From: Rhodocyclaceae bacterium
GTDB taxonomy: Bacteria; Pseudomonadota; Gammaproteobacteria; Burkholderiales; Rhodocyclaceae
DNA: 53,312 nt
NCBI GenBank assembly: GCA_026417115.1
Contig: JAOADW010000005.1
Span: 1 to 53,312, forward strand
Direction of reading: 5' to 3'
Below the pieces are notes generated by a model. The model saw only the letters and a program-made list of their open reading frames with translations. It did not search any database and was not told the origin of the DNA. Position 1 is the first letter of the stretch. Every line of letters begins with the position of its first letter. This document shows positions 19,356-28,765 of this stretch, in pieces. The translations under genes were made by a program, and so were the position numbers.

Positions 19356-20543
19356 TCAAGCGACCTCGAGCAAAAGCCCCTTGAGGTATTCTCCTTCTGG
19401 AAAGGACAACGCCACCGGATGATCCGCCGCGGCGCCGAGCCTTCTGACGATGCGCGCTTCTCGGCCGCTTTCCAACGCCGCCGCGGCCACCATGCGCTGA
19501 AAAGCCTCTACAGAGACGGCGCCCGAGCAAGAAAACGTCATCAAAAATCCCCCTTGCGCCAGGAGGCGAAAGGCGAGCAAATTGATGTCCCGATAAGCGC
19601 GCAGCGCACGTGAAAGATGCGCTGCGCTCGGCGCAAACTTGGGGGGATCGAGAATGATGAAATCGAAAGATGCCCCGGCCTGCACAAGCCTTCTGAGCTC
19701 CTCGAAGACGTTGGCGCAGCGCCACTGCGCGCGCTCCAGAGGAAGCCCTGGATTGAGCTCGCCATTCGCCTGCGCGCGCGCAAGGGCCGGCTGCGAACTA
19801 TCGACGGAAAGCACCGAACGCGCGCCGCCCCGCAAAGCCTGCAGCGAAAAGCCGCCGGTATAGCAGAAGCAATTGAGCACACGCCTATCCGCGGAAAACT
19901 CGGCGACGAGGCGTCGATTCTCGCGTTGATCGAGATAAAAACCGGTCTTGTGGCCGCCGATGATGTCGATGGCGAGCTTCACGCCATGCTCTTCGATGAC
20001 GATCTCATCGCAAGCCACGCCATGACGCCAAGCGATGACGGGTTCGAGTCCTTCGAGCGCGCGTGTCTCGGCGTCCGATTTCTCGTAAAGACGGCGGCAG
20101 CCGCTTTCCTTGATCAGCGCTGCGACGATCGCCTCACGCCATTTTTCCGCACCCGCCGAATTCAATTGCAGCACCACGGTATCGTCATAGCGGTCGGCGA
20201 TCACGCCCGGCAACCCATCCGACTCGCCATGAATGAGACGCAGGCCCTGTTGCGAGGAGAGTTCTGGCAAACGGAACCGACGTTGCAAGGCCGCGGCGAC
20301 GCGACGCTTGAAGAAAGCATGATCGACGGGCTCATGCAAATCGAAAGTCCAGACACGGGCACGAATCTTCGAGGCAGGCGAATATGCGGCGTAAGCCAGC
20401 GCTTCGCCACGCGCGGATCTCACGACGACCGTCTCGCCGGCGCGCAGCCGCCCTTTCGTCTCGGCGATCGAAGTATCGTAGAGCCAAGGATGGCGTAAAA
20501 GCAGCGAGCGCTCCTTGCCCGGCTTGAGGGTCAATTCCTTCAT
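19356..20543 (-). CDS. rlmI: 23S rRNA (cytosine-C5) methyltransferase RlmI-type
   Basis: Methylates cytosine C5 (position 1962 in E. coli numbering) of 23S rRNA. The protein has 395 residues, the expected length. An N-terminal PUA domain covers about residues 1-75 (LKPGKERSLLLRHPWLY). The Rossmann methyltransferase core has VLNCFCYTGGFSLQALRGGA as the SAM-binding motif, and FIILDPPKF is the motif IV-type DPPKF typical of the RlmI family. LMTFSCSG supplies a catalytic-region cysteine. The start at 20543 matches the family N-terminus. The 235 bases upstream, before the DUF3299-2 stop, hold no recognisable gene. Confidence 0.92.
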   Translation of the reverse strand: MKELTLKPGKERSLLLRHPWLYDTSIAETKGRLRAGETVVVRSARGEALAYAAYSPASKIRARVWTFDLHEPVDHAFFKRRVAAALQRRFRLPELSSQQGLRLIHGESDGLPGVIADRYDDTVVLQLNSAGAEKWREAIVAALIKESGCRRLYEKSDAETRALEGLEPVIAWRHGVACDEIVIEEHGVKLAIDIIGGHKTGFYLDQRENRRLVAEFSADRRVLNCFCYTGGFSLQALRGGARSVLSVDSSQPALARAQANGELNPGLPLERAQWRCANVFEELRRLVQAGASFDFIILDPPKFAPSAAHLSRALRAYRDINLLAFRLLAQGGFLMTFSCSGAVSVEAFQRMVAAAALESGREARIVRRLGAAADHPVALSFPEGEYLKGLLLEVA

Positions 20544-20778
20544 GTCTTTCTTTTGTACGTCTACAGCGCTGAGAGCACACGCGCCGCTATTTCCGTGGCT
20601 CTGTCGCAAAAGCGCCCTTCTCGCCAGTCGGGTAGCGCACCATAGGACAAAACCCCACGCCCGCATGGCGGCAAAGCAGCGCTGACGAGCGCATTGTCTC
20701 TTACGGGCTCTTTGTTTGCATGGGCTCCCAGGCCATGCGAGAGTCTACTTCAGGCGCTTCTTTGCCACAATTGCGCCT

Positions 20779-21402
20779 TCAGCGTCGCCGGCGCCAGGGA
20801 TAGGGTTCGACTTCAGCACTCGCAATGCGATAGCCTGCCATGCCTTCTGACGTATGCGTCTGCGCGATGCGCAACACGCCTTTGACATAGACGGGGAAAA
20901 TCGCCGTCTCGAACGCCAACGGCTCCTTCGGCAGCACATGAATGATTTGATTGGCGGGAGGCGGCGGCATATGGATGCACGCGCCATAATAAGGCACGAG
21001 CAAAAATTCGGTGACGCCTTTGTCATTGCGTTCGAGCGTCACCACGAACCCTGCGATGCGCACCCGTTTGCCTTCCCACTCTTTGGCCACGGGCGCGCGT
21101 TCAAATTCATCCCGCAAACTTTGCAGGAGCGCCTTCGCGCGTGGGTCATTGTCCGAGAGCGCGGAAAGATCCACGCCCGCAAGCGCTTTCGCAGGCTGCC
21201 AGCCGGCTGGCGTCAACGCCGACCAATCGATTTCCAGGGCGCCGTCGGACGTAAGGCGGCTCTGCGGCGCTGGCAAACTCTCGCCGATGCGAAACTCTGC
21301 TTGCGCAGGCGCCACGGTCGCCAGCAAGGCCCACGCCGCGAACCAGCCGAGCCGCCGCAAGCGGCGTGCTTGCCTCTCAGCGCGGCAGCTCCTCGAAGAC
21401 AT
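20779..21402 (-). CDS. DUF3299 family exported protein, copy 2
   Basis: A 207-residue paralogue of the zinc-cluster DUF3299 protein. It has an N-terminal signal (LGWFAAWALLATVAPAQA) after a long Arg-rich n-region, then the conserved EFLLVPYYGACIHMPPPPANQIIH and GMAGYRIASAEVEPY. It overlaps the end of the beta-propeller gene by 26 bases, so the two are translationally coupled. The first codons may be over-extended; a later start within the signal region is possible. It is separate from the Zur-box operon, and no operator is seen upstream of its own operon. Function unknown; a joint role with the propeller lipoprotein is inferred from coupling. Confidence 0.82.
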   Translation of the reverse strand: MSSRSCRAERQARRLRRLGWFAAWALLATVAPAQAEFRIGESLPAPQSRLTSDGALEIDWSALTPAGWQPAKALAGVDLSALSDNDPRAKALLQSLRDEFERAPVAKEWEGKRVRIAGFVVTLERNDKGVTEFLLVPYYGACIHMPPPPANQIIHVLPKEPLAFETAIFPVYVKGVLRIAQTHTSEGMAGYRIASAEVEPYPWRRRR

Positions 21403-22618
21403 TGGTCCACACGTTCAGCACTTGTGAGCCGCCCGCCGCATCGCCCGTCTTGATTTCCTTGACATAGGCCAAGGTCGTCATGTCGATCTTATGGAGATTG
21501 CCATCGCCGGCGTTCGAGAGATAGCCGAAACGCCCATCGGGCGTAAACGCGATATGCCCCATGCGGCCCTTGCCGATCGCCAGATCCTTGACCACTTTGA
21601 AGTCCTGGCTGTTGTCGATGATCGATACCCAGTTGTTGCCATAGTTTGTGACGACTGCATAGCGGCCGTCGGGCGAGTTATAGGTATGGCCTATGCCCGT
21701 GGAGACGGTTTCGGTCCGCTTGACGAACTTCTTCGTCTGCGCGTCGAACACGGCCACCTCAGTACCCGCCAGTTGGCTGCCGGGGCCACGGTTGAGGATG
21801 AAAAAGTATTTGCCATCCTGCGTGAAATTACCGTGGTGTCCTTCGATCACCCCCTGTCCAATGAGCGGCATCCTGATCTGCGCGATCTGTTCGAAACTGC
21901 CGATCGCATAGACGAGCGCGCCGGGGTAGTTGCTGTCGCGATCCTTCCCTTCGACGACGAGCCAGACTTCCTTGCCATCGGGGCTGGGCACCGGATAATG
22001 CGGCTTCGAAGGCGTCTTGATTTTCCTCACCGACCAGTCCCGCGTATCGATGACGACGAAATGGTCATCGACGCGATCGACGGTAAAGGCATAGCGCGAA
22101 TCGTAGCTCCAGGCATTGTGCATCGAGGTGACGCCCGAGGCTTGCCCTTTGACCTCGAGATCGATGGTCTTCGCCACCGTGTCGCTCGCCGTGTCGATGA
22201 AAGAGACGCGCAGTTTGCCTTCATCCAGTCCCCAGTGATTGACCATGACCCATTTGCCATCGGGGCTCGCCAAGGGATGCTTGGGACGATTGCCGGTCTT
22301 GATCTTGCCGACGACAGCCCTCTTATCGAGATCGATCACCGTCACCGTCGTGCCGCCCTCGGCTTCTGCGCCGACATAGACCTTGCGTCCATCGGGTGTG
22401 GTGGTGCCCAAGGCGCCGCCTTTCTCGGTATCGAGCGCAGCCACGACCGTATCGCTCGCCGGATCGACGAGATAAGCCTTGCCATTGCCGGCATGCAAAT
22501 GCACGATCAAGTGGGGCCATTTGACCTCTGCTCGCTTGGTTGCCGTCGTCGTTGCACAGCCGGACAATCCCACGCCCACGGCAACGCCCGCGAGCGCGAA
22601 GAGCTTCGCAAGCCTCAT
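21377..22618 (-). CDS. Lipoprotein beta-propeller (YncE/YVTN-like) with recurring blade histidines
   Basis: A 413-residue lipoprotein. The lipobox is LSGC with Cys21, after a signal starting MRLAKLFALAGVAVG. The rest is a beta-propeller of YVTN/YncE type, with repeated TPDGR/SPDGK turns and DTASDTV-like strands, about seven blades. A histidine occurs four or five residues before the (S/T)-x-D-G/S turn of six blades: His114, His167, His207, His261/262, His311 and His355. His36, His40 and His42 lie near the N-terminus. Such a ring would face the central channel and could bind a metal or haem. A GGAGG-containing ribosome site supports the start. It is coupled to the second DUF3299 gene. Substrate unknown. 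Confidence 0.8.
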   Translation of the reverse strand: MRLAKLFALAGVAVGVGLSGCATTTATKRAEVKWPHLIVHLHAGNGKAYLVDPASDTVVAALDTEKGGALGTTTPDGRKVYVGAEAEGGTTVTVIDLDKRAVVGKIKTGNRPKHPLASPDGKWVMVNHWGLDEGKLRVSFIDTASDTVAKTIDLEVKGQASGVTSMHNAWSYDSRYAFTVDRVDDHFVVIDTRDWSVRKIKTPSKPHYPVPSPDGKEVWLVVEGKDRDSNYPGALVYAIGSFEQIAQIRMPLIGQGVIEGHHGNFTQDGKYFFILNRGPGSQLAGTEVAVFDAQTKKFVKRTETVSTGIGHTYNSPDGRYAVVTNYGNNWVSIIDNSQDFKVVKDLAIGKGRMGHIAFTPDGRFGYLSNAGDGNLHKIDMTTLAYVKEIKTGDAAGGSQVLNVWTNVFEELPR

Positions 22619-22696
22619 GATTGATGCCTCCTCCGAAAATTTTCTTGGCCATGGGGCGCCCCCGCGCCCACCCGCCGTTTGGCGGGCCAATCTATC

Positions 22697-23353
22697 TTAC
22701 CTTTGTTTTCCGTATTCGGAAAAGCGCGCCAACACACGTTGCATCTCTGCGCTCGACAAGAGCTTGGGCGCCCCGAGCTGCAACACGCGCCAATACTGTT
22801 CGCAGAGGGCCTCGAACTCGATCGCAAGCTGTAAAGCCTCATCGAGGTCACCGCCGAAGACGACCATGCCATGATGCGCCATCAGGCAAGCGCGACGATC
22901 AAAAAGCGCCGCGATGACCGCATCCGAAAGCTCTTGCGTGCCGAACGTCGCATAGCGCGCGCAGCGCACCGTCTCGCCGCCAAAACGCGCGATCATGTAA
23001 TGGAAAGGCGGAATTTCCAATTCCTGGCACGCCAACGCAGTCGCGAACGGCGCGTGCGCATGCAGCACCGCCCCAGCCTCCGGACGCGCGAGATAGAGGT
23101 CACGATGGAAACGCCATTCCGAGGAAGGCTTGCGCAAAGGCGCCGTCGCGCTGTCTGCCACCCTGCGCGTTGCGCCATCGAACCCGACCCAAACCATGTC
23201 CTCCGGACGCGAGCGCTCATAACGCATGCCCGTGGGAGTGATGATGAAGCCATCGCCATGACGCGCGCTGACATTGCCCGCTGCGCCTCGATTGAGGTGC
23301 GCCTCGTTCATCGCCCGTGCGGTGGCGAGCACTTGCGCGGCGAGCTCGATCAT
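22697..23353 (-). CDS. FucA-like class II aldolase, probable 5-methylthioribulose-1-phosphate aldolase
   Basis: A 218-residue zinc-dependent class II aldolase. It closely follows E. coli L-fuculose-1-phosphate aldolase: GAAGNVSAR, ITPTGMRYE, KPSSEWRFH, HYMIARFGGETV, CARYATFGTQELS and FSEYG. By that alignment Glu79 and zinc ligands His98, His100 and His161 are conserved. It overlaps mtnA by ATGA. FucA-like aldolases next to mtnA are known from the DHAP shunt, where they split 5-methylthioribulose-1-phosphate into DHAP and 2-methylthioacetaldehyde. The sequence does not look like MtnB dehydratase, which belongs to the same superfamily, so the shunt is favoured over the classical methionine salvage pathway. 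Confidence 0.82.
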   Translation of the reverse strand: MIELAAQVLATARAMNEAHLNRGAAGNVSARHGDGFIITPTGMRYERSRPEDMVWVGFDGATRRVADSATAPLRKPSSEWRFHRDLYLARPEAGAVLHAHAPFATALACQELEIPPFHYMIARFGGETVRCARYATFGTQELSDAVIAALFDRRACLMAHHGMVVFGGDLDEALQLAIEFEALCEQYWRVLQLGAPKLLSSAEMQRVLARFSEYGKQR

Positions 23354-24336
23354 CGGGGGATCTCGGCCAGGCGATCAGGGGGAAAAACGCCCTGCTCGGT
23401 GATGAAACCCGTGATCAGACGTGCAGGCGTGACATCGAAAGCGGGATTGAGCACCGGCGTTTGCATATTGCCGAACTCTTCGGCGCCACGCTCCTCGATG
23501 GGGATCGCGCGTCCATGCGCGCAGGAGAAATCGATCGTCGAAGTCGGCGCCGCAACATAAAAAGGCACGCCGTGGGCTGCCGCGGCCAGCGCCTTCAAAT
23601 ACGTGCCGATCTTGTTGGCGACATCGCCATTGGCGGCGATGCGGTCGGCGCCCACGAGCACGAGATCGACCCGCCCTTGCATCATCAACAGGCCCGCAGC
23701 ATTGTCCGCGATCAACGTATGCGGCACCTGGCTTTGCGCAAGTTCCCATGCCGTCAGCAAGCCCTGACAACGTGGGCGCGTTTCGGACACCCACACATGC
23801 ACCTGCACGCCTTTAGCATGGGCGGCGTAGATCGGCGCAAGCGCCGTGCCATGGGCGACGGTGGCAAGCCACCCGGCGTTGCAATGGGTCATGATGGAAA
23901 GAGGTCGGCCAAGCCCACGCGCCTGGCGCAAAAGGATTTCCAGCCCATGGCGAGCGATCACCGCATTGGCGCGCCGATCCTCCTCGGCAATGGCGCGCGC
24001 TTGCGCCCATGCTGCAGCGCGCGCAGCCTCTGGCGCCAAGCCGGATACGGCGTTTTCCATGCGCGTAAGCGCCCAGTGCAGATTCACCGCCGTCGGCCGC
24101 GTGGCCGCCAAGGTGCGCAGGCATTCGGCCAGCGGCTTTCCTTCCGCAAGGCCCAAGGCGACGCCAAAAGCCGCCGTCGCGCCGATCAGGGGGGCGCCGC
24201 GCACCTCCATGCGCCGGATCGCCTCGGCAGCGTCCTGCAGCGTCCTAAGCCGCCGAAACGCCATCTCTCGCGGCAATTTCGTCTGGTCGAGGATGACGAT
24301 CGCGCCATCCTCCTCACGGATCGGCGCATACTGCAT
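23350..24336 (-). CDS. mtnA: Methylthioribose-1-phosphate isomerase
   Basis: Converts 5-methylthioribose-1-phosphate to 5-methylthioribulose-1-phosphate. The protein has 328 residues and belongs to the eIF2B-related fold. Active-site residues are visible: Cys152 in THCNAG and Asp231 in GADRIAANGDVANKIGTY. RRMEVRGAPLIG is the conserved phosphate-binding RGAP segment. It begins 3 bases after the secA stop in the same direction and overlaps the aldolase gene by ATGA, forming a two-gene salvage module. No mtnP, mtnN or mtnK is in the window, so the source of the substrate lies elsewhere. Confidence 0.95.
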   Translation of the reverse strand: MQYAPIREEDGAIVILDQTKLPREMAFRRLRTLQDAAEAIRRMEVRGAPLIGATAAFGVALGLAEGKPLAECLRTLAATRPTAVNLHWALTRMENAVSGLAPEAARAAAWAQARAIAEEDRRANAVIARHGLEILLRQARGLGRPLSIMTHCNAGWLATVAHGTALAPIYAAHAKGVQVHVWVSETRPRCQGLLTAWELAQSQVPHTLIADNAAGLLMMQGRVDLVLVGADRIAANGDVANKIGTYLKALAAAAHGVPFYVAAPTSTIDFSCAHGRAIPIEERGAEEFGNMQTPVLNPAFDVTPARLITGFITEQGVFPPDRLAEIPR

Positions 24337-24339
24337 GCG

Positions 24340-27075
24340 TCAGCTCAGCTTGCCATGACAATGCTTGAATTTCTTGCCCGACCCGCACGGACAGGGATCG
24401 TTCCGCCCGACTTTCGGAAATGCGCGTTGCTGAGGCTGAGCTTTTTTGGCTCCCTCCTTTTGCGCCGCCGGCCCCAGCACTTCGTCATAATCGGCGTGAT
24501 GGTATTGCACGTTTTCGACGGTCGCAGCGGGCTTCACCTCCTCGATGGCCTCTGGCGCGCGAATCTCGACCGTCATCAATAGGCGCGTTACCTCGTTGCG
24601 GATGGCAGTCAGCATCATTTCGAATAACTCGAAGGCTTCGCGCTTGTATTCTTGCTTCGGGTTCTTCTGGGCGTAGCCGCGCAGATGGATGCCCTGACGC
24701 AAGTGGTCGAGCGCAGCGAGATGCTCGCGCCAATGCGTATCGAGGCTTTGCAGCATGACGCTGCGCTCGAATTGGCGCCACGCGGAAAGGTCCACCTTGG
24801 CGATTTTCTCGGCATATGCGGCTTCGGCAGCCTCGTGGATGCGCTTTTCCAAATCCTCGTCGGAAAGCCTGGGATCGTCCTTGATCCATTGCGCGATCGG
24901 CAATTTCAAGGCGAGTTCTGCCGCTAGCGCGGATTCAAGGCCATGCAGGTTCCATTGTTCTTCGACGGCGTCCTCGGGCACATATTCGCGGAACAGATCA
25001 TGAATCACGCCCTGCCTCATGGCGGCGATGGTGTCGGAGACGTCGACGGCGTCGAGCAGTTCGTTTCTCTGCTGATAGATCACCTTGCGCTGATCGTTCG
25101 CGACATCGTCATATTCGAGCAGTTGCTTGCGGATGTCGAAGTTGCGCTGCTCGACCTTGCGCTGAGCGGATTCGATCGAACGCGTCACGAGCGGATGCTC
25201 GATCGCCTCGCCCTCGGGCATCTTGAGCCTGACCATGATGGCGTTCAGACGCTCGCCGCCGAAGATTTTGAGCAAGGGATCTTCGAGCGAGAGATAAAAG
25301 CGCGACGATCCTGGATCACCCTGACGGCCGGCACGGCCACGCAATTGGTTGTCGATGCGCCGCGATTCGTGCCGCTCGGTGCCGATGATGTGCAAGCCGC
25401 CGGCTGCGATCACCTGATCGTGCAACGCCTGCCATTCCGCGCGCACGGCGGCGATGCGCTTTTCCTTCTCCTCGGCCGTGAGCGTCTGCTCGCCGCGAAT
25501 CGCTTCGATCCGTTTTTCGACGTTGCCGCCCAAGACGATATCCGTGCCGCGTCCCGCCATGTTCGTGGCGATCGTAATCATGCCTGGGCGCCCAGCTTGT
25601 GCGACGATCTCCGCCTCGCGCGCGTGTTGCTTCGCGTTCAGCACTTGATGCGGCAATTTCTCCTTTTCGAGGAGCCGTGAGAGCAACTCGGAATTCTCGA
25701 TCGAGGTCGTGCCGACGAGCACCGGCTGTCCGCGGCGATGGCAATCCTTGATGTCATTGATGACGGCGGCGTATTTTTCCTTTGCCGTGCGATAGATTTG
25801 GTCGTTGTGATCGATCCGAATCATCGGCTTGTTAGTGGGAATCACCACCGTCTCGAGGCCGTAGATCTGCTGGAACTCATAGGCCTCGGTGTCGGCCGTG
25901 CCCGTCATGCCTGCCAGCTTTTGATAGAGGCGGAAATAATTTTGGAAGGTGATCGACGCGAGCGTCTGGTTTTCCGCCTGGATCGGCACTCCTTCTTTCG
26001 CTTCGATCGCCTGATGAAGTCCATCCGACCACCGCCGGCCATGCATGAGCCGTCCCGTGAATTCATCGACGATGATCACCTCGCCGTCATGGACGACATA
26101 GTGCTGATCGCGATGGAAGAGATTATGCGCGCGCAGCGCCGCATAGAGGTGATGGATCAGGAGAATATTCGCCGGATCATAGAGACTCGACCCTGCCGGC
26201 AAAAGCCCCATCTCGACGAGGATGCGCTCGGCTTTTTCGTGGCCCTGCTCGGTCAACAAGACAGAATGGTTTTTGAGATCGACGATGAAATCGCCGGTAT
26301 CCGTCTCATCCGGGCTTTTCGCCGCCTCACCCTTTTCCAGAAGCGGCGCGACGGCGTTCATTTTGACGTAGAGGTCGGTATGTTGTTCGGCCTGGCCGGA
26401 AATGATCAGCGGCGTCCTCGCCTCGTCGATCAAGATCGAATCGACCTCATCGACGATCGCATAGTGTAGCCCTCGTTGGACGCGATCGCCCGCCGCATAG
26501 ACCATGTTGTCGCGCAGATAATCGAAGCCGAACTCGTTGTTCGTGCCATAGGTGATATCCGCCGCATAGGCCGCTTGTTTTGCCGCATGCTCCATCTGCG
26601 GCAGATTGCACCCCACCGACAGACCGAGGAAGCGATAGATCTTGCCCATCCACTCCGCATCACGGCTCGCCAGATAATCATTGACGGTGACGACATGCAC
26701 GCCTTTGCCCGTGAGCGCGTTGAGGTAGGCGGGAAGGGTTGCGACCAGCGTCTTGCCCTCGCCCGTCTTCATCTCGGCGATTTTGTTGTCGTTGAGCACC
26801 ATGCCGCCGATGAGCTGCACGTCGAAATGACGCAGGCCCAGGACGCGGCGGGAGGCTTCGCGTACGGTGGCAAACGCCTCCGGCAGCAAGCTTTCCAAGG
26901 GCTCGCCATTGGCCAGCCGTTGTTTGAATTCTGCCGTCTTGCCGGCAAGCTCTACGTCGGACAGCGCCAAAAAATTCGGCTCTAGCGCATTGATGCGCGC
27001 GACGATCGCGGAATAATGGCGCAGCAGCCGGTCATTACGGCTGCCAAAAATTTTTTTCAGTAAGCCTGAAATCAT
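24340..27075 (-). CDS. secA: Preprotein translocase ATPase SecA
   Basis: Motor ATPase of the Sec export pathway, acting at SecYEG. The protein has 911 residues, a normal length. Visible features: DEAD motor NBD1 with [24 protein letters not shown], the preprotein cross-linking region, NBD2 with [14 protein letters not shown] and [11 protein letters not shown], and a C-terminal SecB-binding zinc finger [14 protein letters not shown]. The start is the ATG at 27075 ([16 protein letters not shown]); an in-frame TTG at 27087 is less likely. A hairpin with a T-run lies in the 5' leader. secA is followed directly by mtnA. Confidence 0.98.
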   Translation of the reverse strand: MISGLLKKIFGSRNDRLLRHYSAIVARINALEPNFLALSDVELAGKTAEFKQRLANGEPLESLLPEAFATVREASRRVLGLRHFDVQLIGGMVLNDNKIAEMKTGEGKTLVATLPAYLNALTGKGVHVVTVNDYLASRDAEWMGKIYRFLGLSVGCNLPQMEHAAKQAAYAADITYGTNNEFGFDYLRDNMVYAAGDRVQRGLHYAIVDEVDSILIDEARTPLIISGQAEQHTDLYVKMNAVAPLLEKGEAAKSPDETDTGDFIVDLKNHSVLLTEQGHEKAERILVEMGLLPAGSSLYDPANILLIHHLYAALRAHNLFHRDQHYVVHDGEVIIVDEFTGRLMHGRRWSDGLHQAIEAKEGVPIQAENQTLASITFQNYFRLYQKLAGMTGTADTEAYEFQQIYGLETVVIPTNKPMIRIDHNDQIYRTAKEKYAAVINDIKDCHRRGQPVLVGTTSIENSELLSRLLEKEKLPHQVLNAKQHAREAEIVAQAGRPGMITIATNMAGRGTDIVLGGNVEKRIEAIRGEQTLTAEEKEKRIAAVRAEWQALHDQVIAAGGLHIIGTERHESRRIDNQLRGRAGRQGDPGSSRFYLSLEDPLLKIFGGERLNAIMVRLKMPEGEAIEHPLVTRSIESAQRKVEQRNFDIRKQLLEYDDVANDQRKVIYQQRNELLDAVDVSDTIAAMRQGVIHDLFREYVPEDAVEEQWNLHGLESALAAELALKLPIAQWIKDDPRLSDEDLEKRIHEAAEAAYAEKIAKVDLSAWRQFERSVMLQSLDTHWREHLAALDHLRQGIHLRGYAQKNPKQEYKREAFELFEMMLTAIRNEVTRLLMTVEIRAPEAIEEVKPAATVENVQYHHADYDEVLGPAAQKEGAKKAQPQQRAFPKVGRNDPCPCGSGKKFKHCHGKLS

Positions 27076-27116
27076 CGCAATGGACAAGCGAAGCAGAAGC
27101 GCCGAGCGTAAAAGCG

Positions 27117-27139
27117 AAGCGGGGACTCAAACCCCGCTT
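27117..27139 (-). terminator. Hairpin between M23 peptidase gene and secA
   Basis: AAGCGGGG (27117-27124) pairs perfectly with CCCCGCTT (27132-27139) around a 7-base loop. Read on the minus strand it is followed by CGCTTTTACG, a short T-run. It fits a rho-independent terminator for the M23 gene. Because it lies between that gene and the secA start, it could instead be a leader element affecting secA. Confidence 0.5.
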
Positions 27140-27194
27140 GTATCCAGCGCATTCTATCACGCCTGTCCGCAAGCCGTCCGCTCGTCTATAGGCC

Positions 27195-28142
27195 TCAGCG
27201 GCGAGCCAGTTCGAGCCCGCCGGAGCGCCCCAGGTAGCGGGCTGGGTTCTGCGCCACGCCGTCTTTTCGGATTTCGAAGTGCAAATGTGGCCCGGTCGTA
27301 CGTCCGCTGCTGCCCACCGTCGCGATTTGCTGCCCGCGGCGGACGATCTCGCCGACTTTGACAAGCACGCTCTGGGCGTGCGCATAGCGTGTCGTCAACC
27401 CCTGGCCATGGTCGAGCTCGACGTAATTGCCATACTCCGGATGCTTTTCCACGCTCACGACGATGCCTGCCGCGGCAGCGAGGATTGGCGTGCCCACTTC
27501 GGCAGCGAAATCGATGCCCTCGTGCATCACGAGCTTCCCCGTGAAAGGATCAACCCTCGTGCCAAAACCGGACATCAATGCGCCTTCAACCACAGGCGCC
27601 GCGCTCGGCACCAGTTGGGCGCGAATGCGGCTTTCCATCAAGCGATCTTCGATCGTCGACAGCAGCTGACCGCGCATTTCCAACGCACGCGCAAGCTGAG
27701 CCGCGGCGTCTTCGATTTCCTGCGTCGTCGGCGCATCCCCACGGTTTTGCGCAGTCCGTCCCAGTTCAGCCCACCATGTCTTGGGCGACCAGTCCAACTC
27801 CTTGGGCTTTACGCCCGCCATGGCCGCAAGCCGCTCGCCGAGATTGTCGAGCTGCATCAATTGCGCCTGCATTTGACCAAGACGCGTAGCCAACTCGCTG
27901 AGATTATCCCGAACGAGCGCGCGCGTCTTGCTCGATTCCTCGAGCGTGATTTCTCGGATCACGTCTTGCAAGAACGGCAAGCGCAGTTGCGCCGCATGCC
28001 GGACGGTGAAATACGACATCGCGGAAGAAAGTCCCACGACGAGCAAAACAAAGGCGGTGGCCAGCGCCGCCAGATGCGTCTGCGTCATCGTGATGGTGCG
28101 GGTTGGCCGGCGATCGGAGATCAGAATAATATGCAGTCCCAT
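27195..28142 (-). CDS. M23 family metallopeptidase (LytM/murein hydrolase type)
   Basis: A 315-residue membrane-anchored zinc peptidase. It has a short cytoplasmic part, a membrane helix at about residues 20-45 (LAALATAFVLLVVGLSSAM), a coiled-coil stretch to about 175, and a C-terminal LytM domain. Zinc and catalytic motifs are MHEGIDFAA (HxxxD) and GPHLHFEIR (HxH). VDPFTGKLVMHEGIDF is the typical peptidase M23 entry. It is either an endopeptidase for peptidoglycan cross-links or an activator of amidases. An AGGAGA ribosome site supports the start at 28142. It is divergent from the DciA-like gene and upstream of secA, an arrangement common in betaproteobacteria. Confidence 0.9.
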   Translation of the reverse strand: MGLHIILISDRRPTRTITMTQTHLAALATAFVLLVVGLSSAMSYFTVRHAAQLRLPFLQDVIREITLEESSKTRALVRDNLSELATRLGQMQAQLMQLDNLGERLAAMAGVKPKELDWSPKTWWAELGRTAQNRGDAPTTQEIEDAAAQLARALEMRGQLLSTIEDRLMESRIRAQLVPSAAPVVEGALMSGFGTRVDPFTGKLVMHEGIDFAAEVGTPILAAAAGIVVSVEKHPEYGNYVELDHGQGLTTRYAHAQSVLVKVGEIVRRGQQIATVGSSGRTTGPHLHFEIRKDGVAQNPARYLGRSGGLELARR

Positions 28143-28237
28143 GTGCGCTCTCTCCTTCTCCATCCTCACCTTCACCCATCGGCTTTCCTTGCCCCTGTGC
28201 GAGGCGACCGAAAGCCCGATGCGCCCTGAAAGGCGCC

Positions 28238-28669
28238 ATGCGCGCTGACCGGGTGATCGATCATCTCGGCATGGCGCCGGCGTTTTCCCGGTGCAAGGAC
28301 CGGGTCGAGCGTTTGCACCTTCTCCAAACGCTATTAGAGGCAACACTGCCGGCCGAGCTGCTTCCCGGCACGCGCGTGGCGGGAATCCAACAAGGAAGGC
28401 TCGTGATTCACGCCAGCAGTGGCGCCGTCGCGGTCAAGCTTCGCCAGCTTGCGCCAAGACTTGCCGCGACGGTGCAACGACAGTCCCCGGAGATTAGCGA
28501 AATCGTCGTGCGCGTGCAACCCAGCGCCGGAAATTTTTTCCGGAGTCCCCCCAAGAAGCCTGTCGTTCTTAGCCCCAGAGCGAAGCGTGCGCTTACATCT
28601 TTGGCTGCGGGCCTGCCCGAGGCATCCTCACTGCGGCAGGCATTGCTTCGCCTCCTCGGCCGCGCCTGA
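28238..28669 (+). CDS. DciA-like protein (DUF721)
   Basis: A 143-residue protein with the DUF721 core at about residues 25-95 (LLEATLPAELLPGTRVAGIQQGRLVIHASSGA; ALKLRQL-like VAVKLRQLAPRL). This domain is found in DciA, which loads the replicative helicase DnaB in bacteria lacking DnaC. The rest of the chain is basic and Pro-rich. An AAAGG ribosome site lies just upstream of the ATG. It is divergent from the M23 peptidase gene and convergent with the small membrane gene downstream of lpxC, the usual neighbourhood for this family in betaproteobacteria. Confidence 0.72.
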   Translation: MRADRVIDHLGMAPAFSRCKDRVERLHLLQTLLEATLPAELLPGTRVAGIQQGRLVIHASSGAVAVKLRQLAPRLAATVQRQSPEISEIVVRVQPSAGNFFRSPPKKPVVLSPRAKRALTSLAAGLPEASSLRQALLRLLGRA

Positions 28670-28765
28670 CGAATCCCCTCCGTGGCTTTCCGCGTCGTTC
28701 CTCGCTTGAGCGGGCTGACGCGCAATGAGCGCCAAGCCTCCTCTTGCTTCGGCCTATGCCGAGAC

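Noticed and set aside
20718-20738. Imperfect palindrome GCATGG-N8-GCCATGC considered as a second Zur box
   Set aside because: It lacks the AAATG-N11-CATTT framework and lies upstream of rlmI, not of a metal gene.
22671-22686. Hairpin CCCGCC-GTTT-GGCGGG as terminator of the aldolase gene
   Set aside because: No T-run follows on the minus strand, so the propeller genes may be co-transcribed with mtnA.
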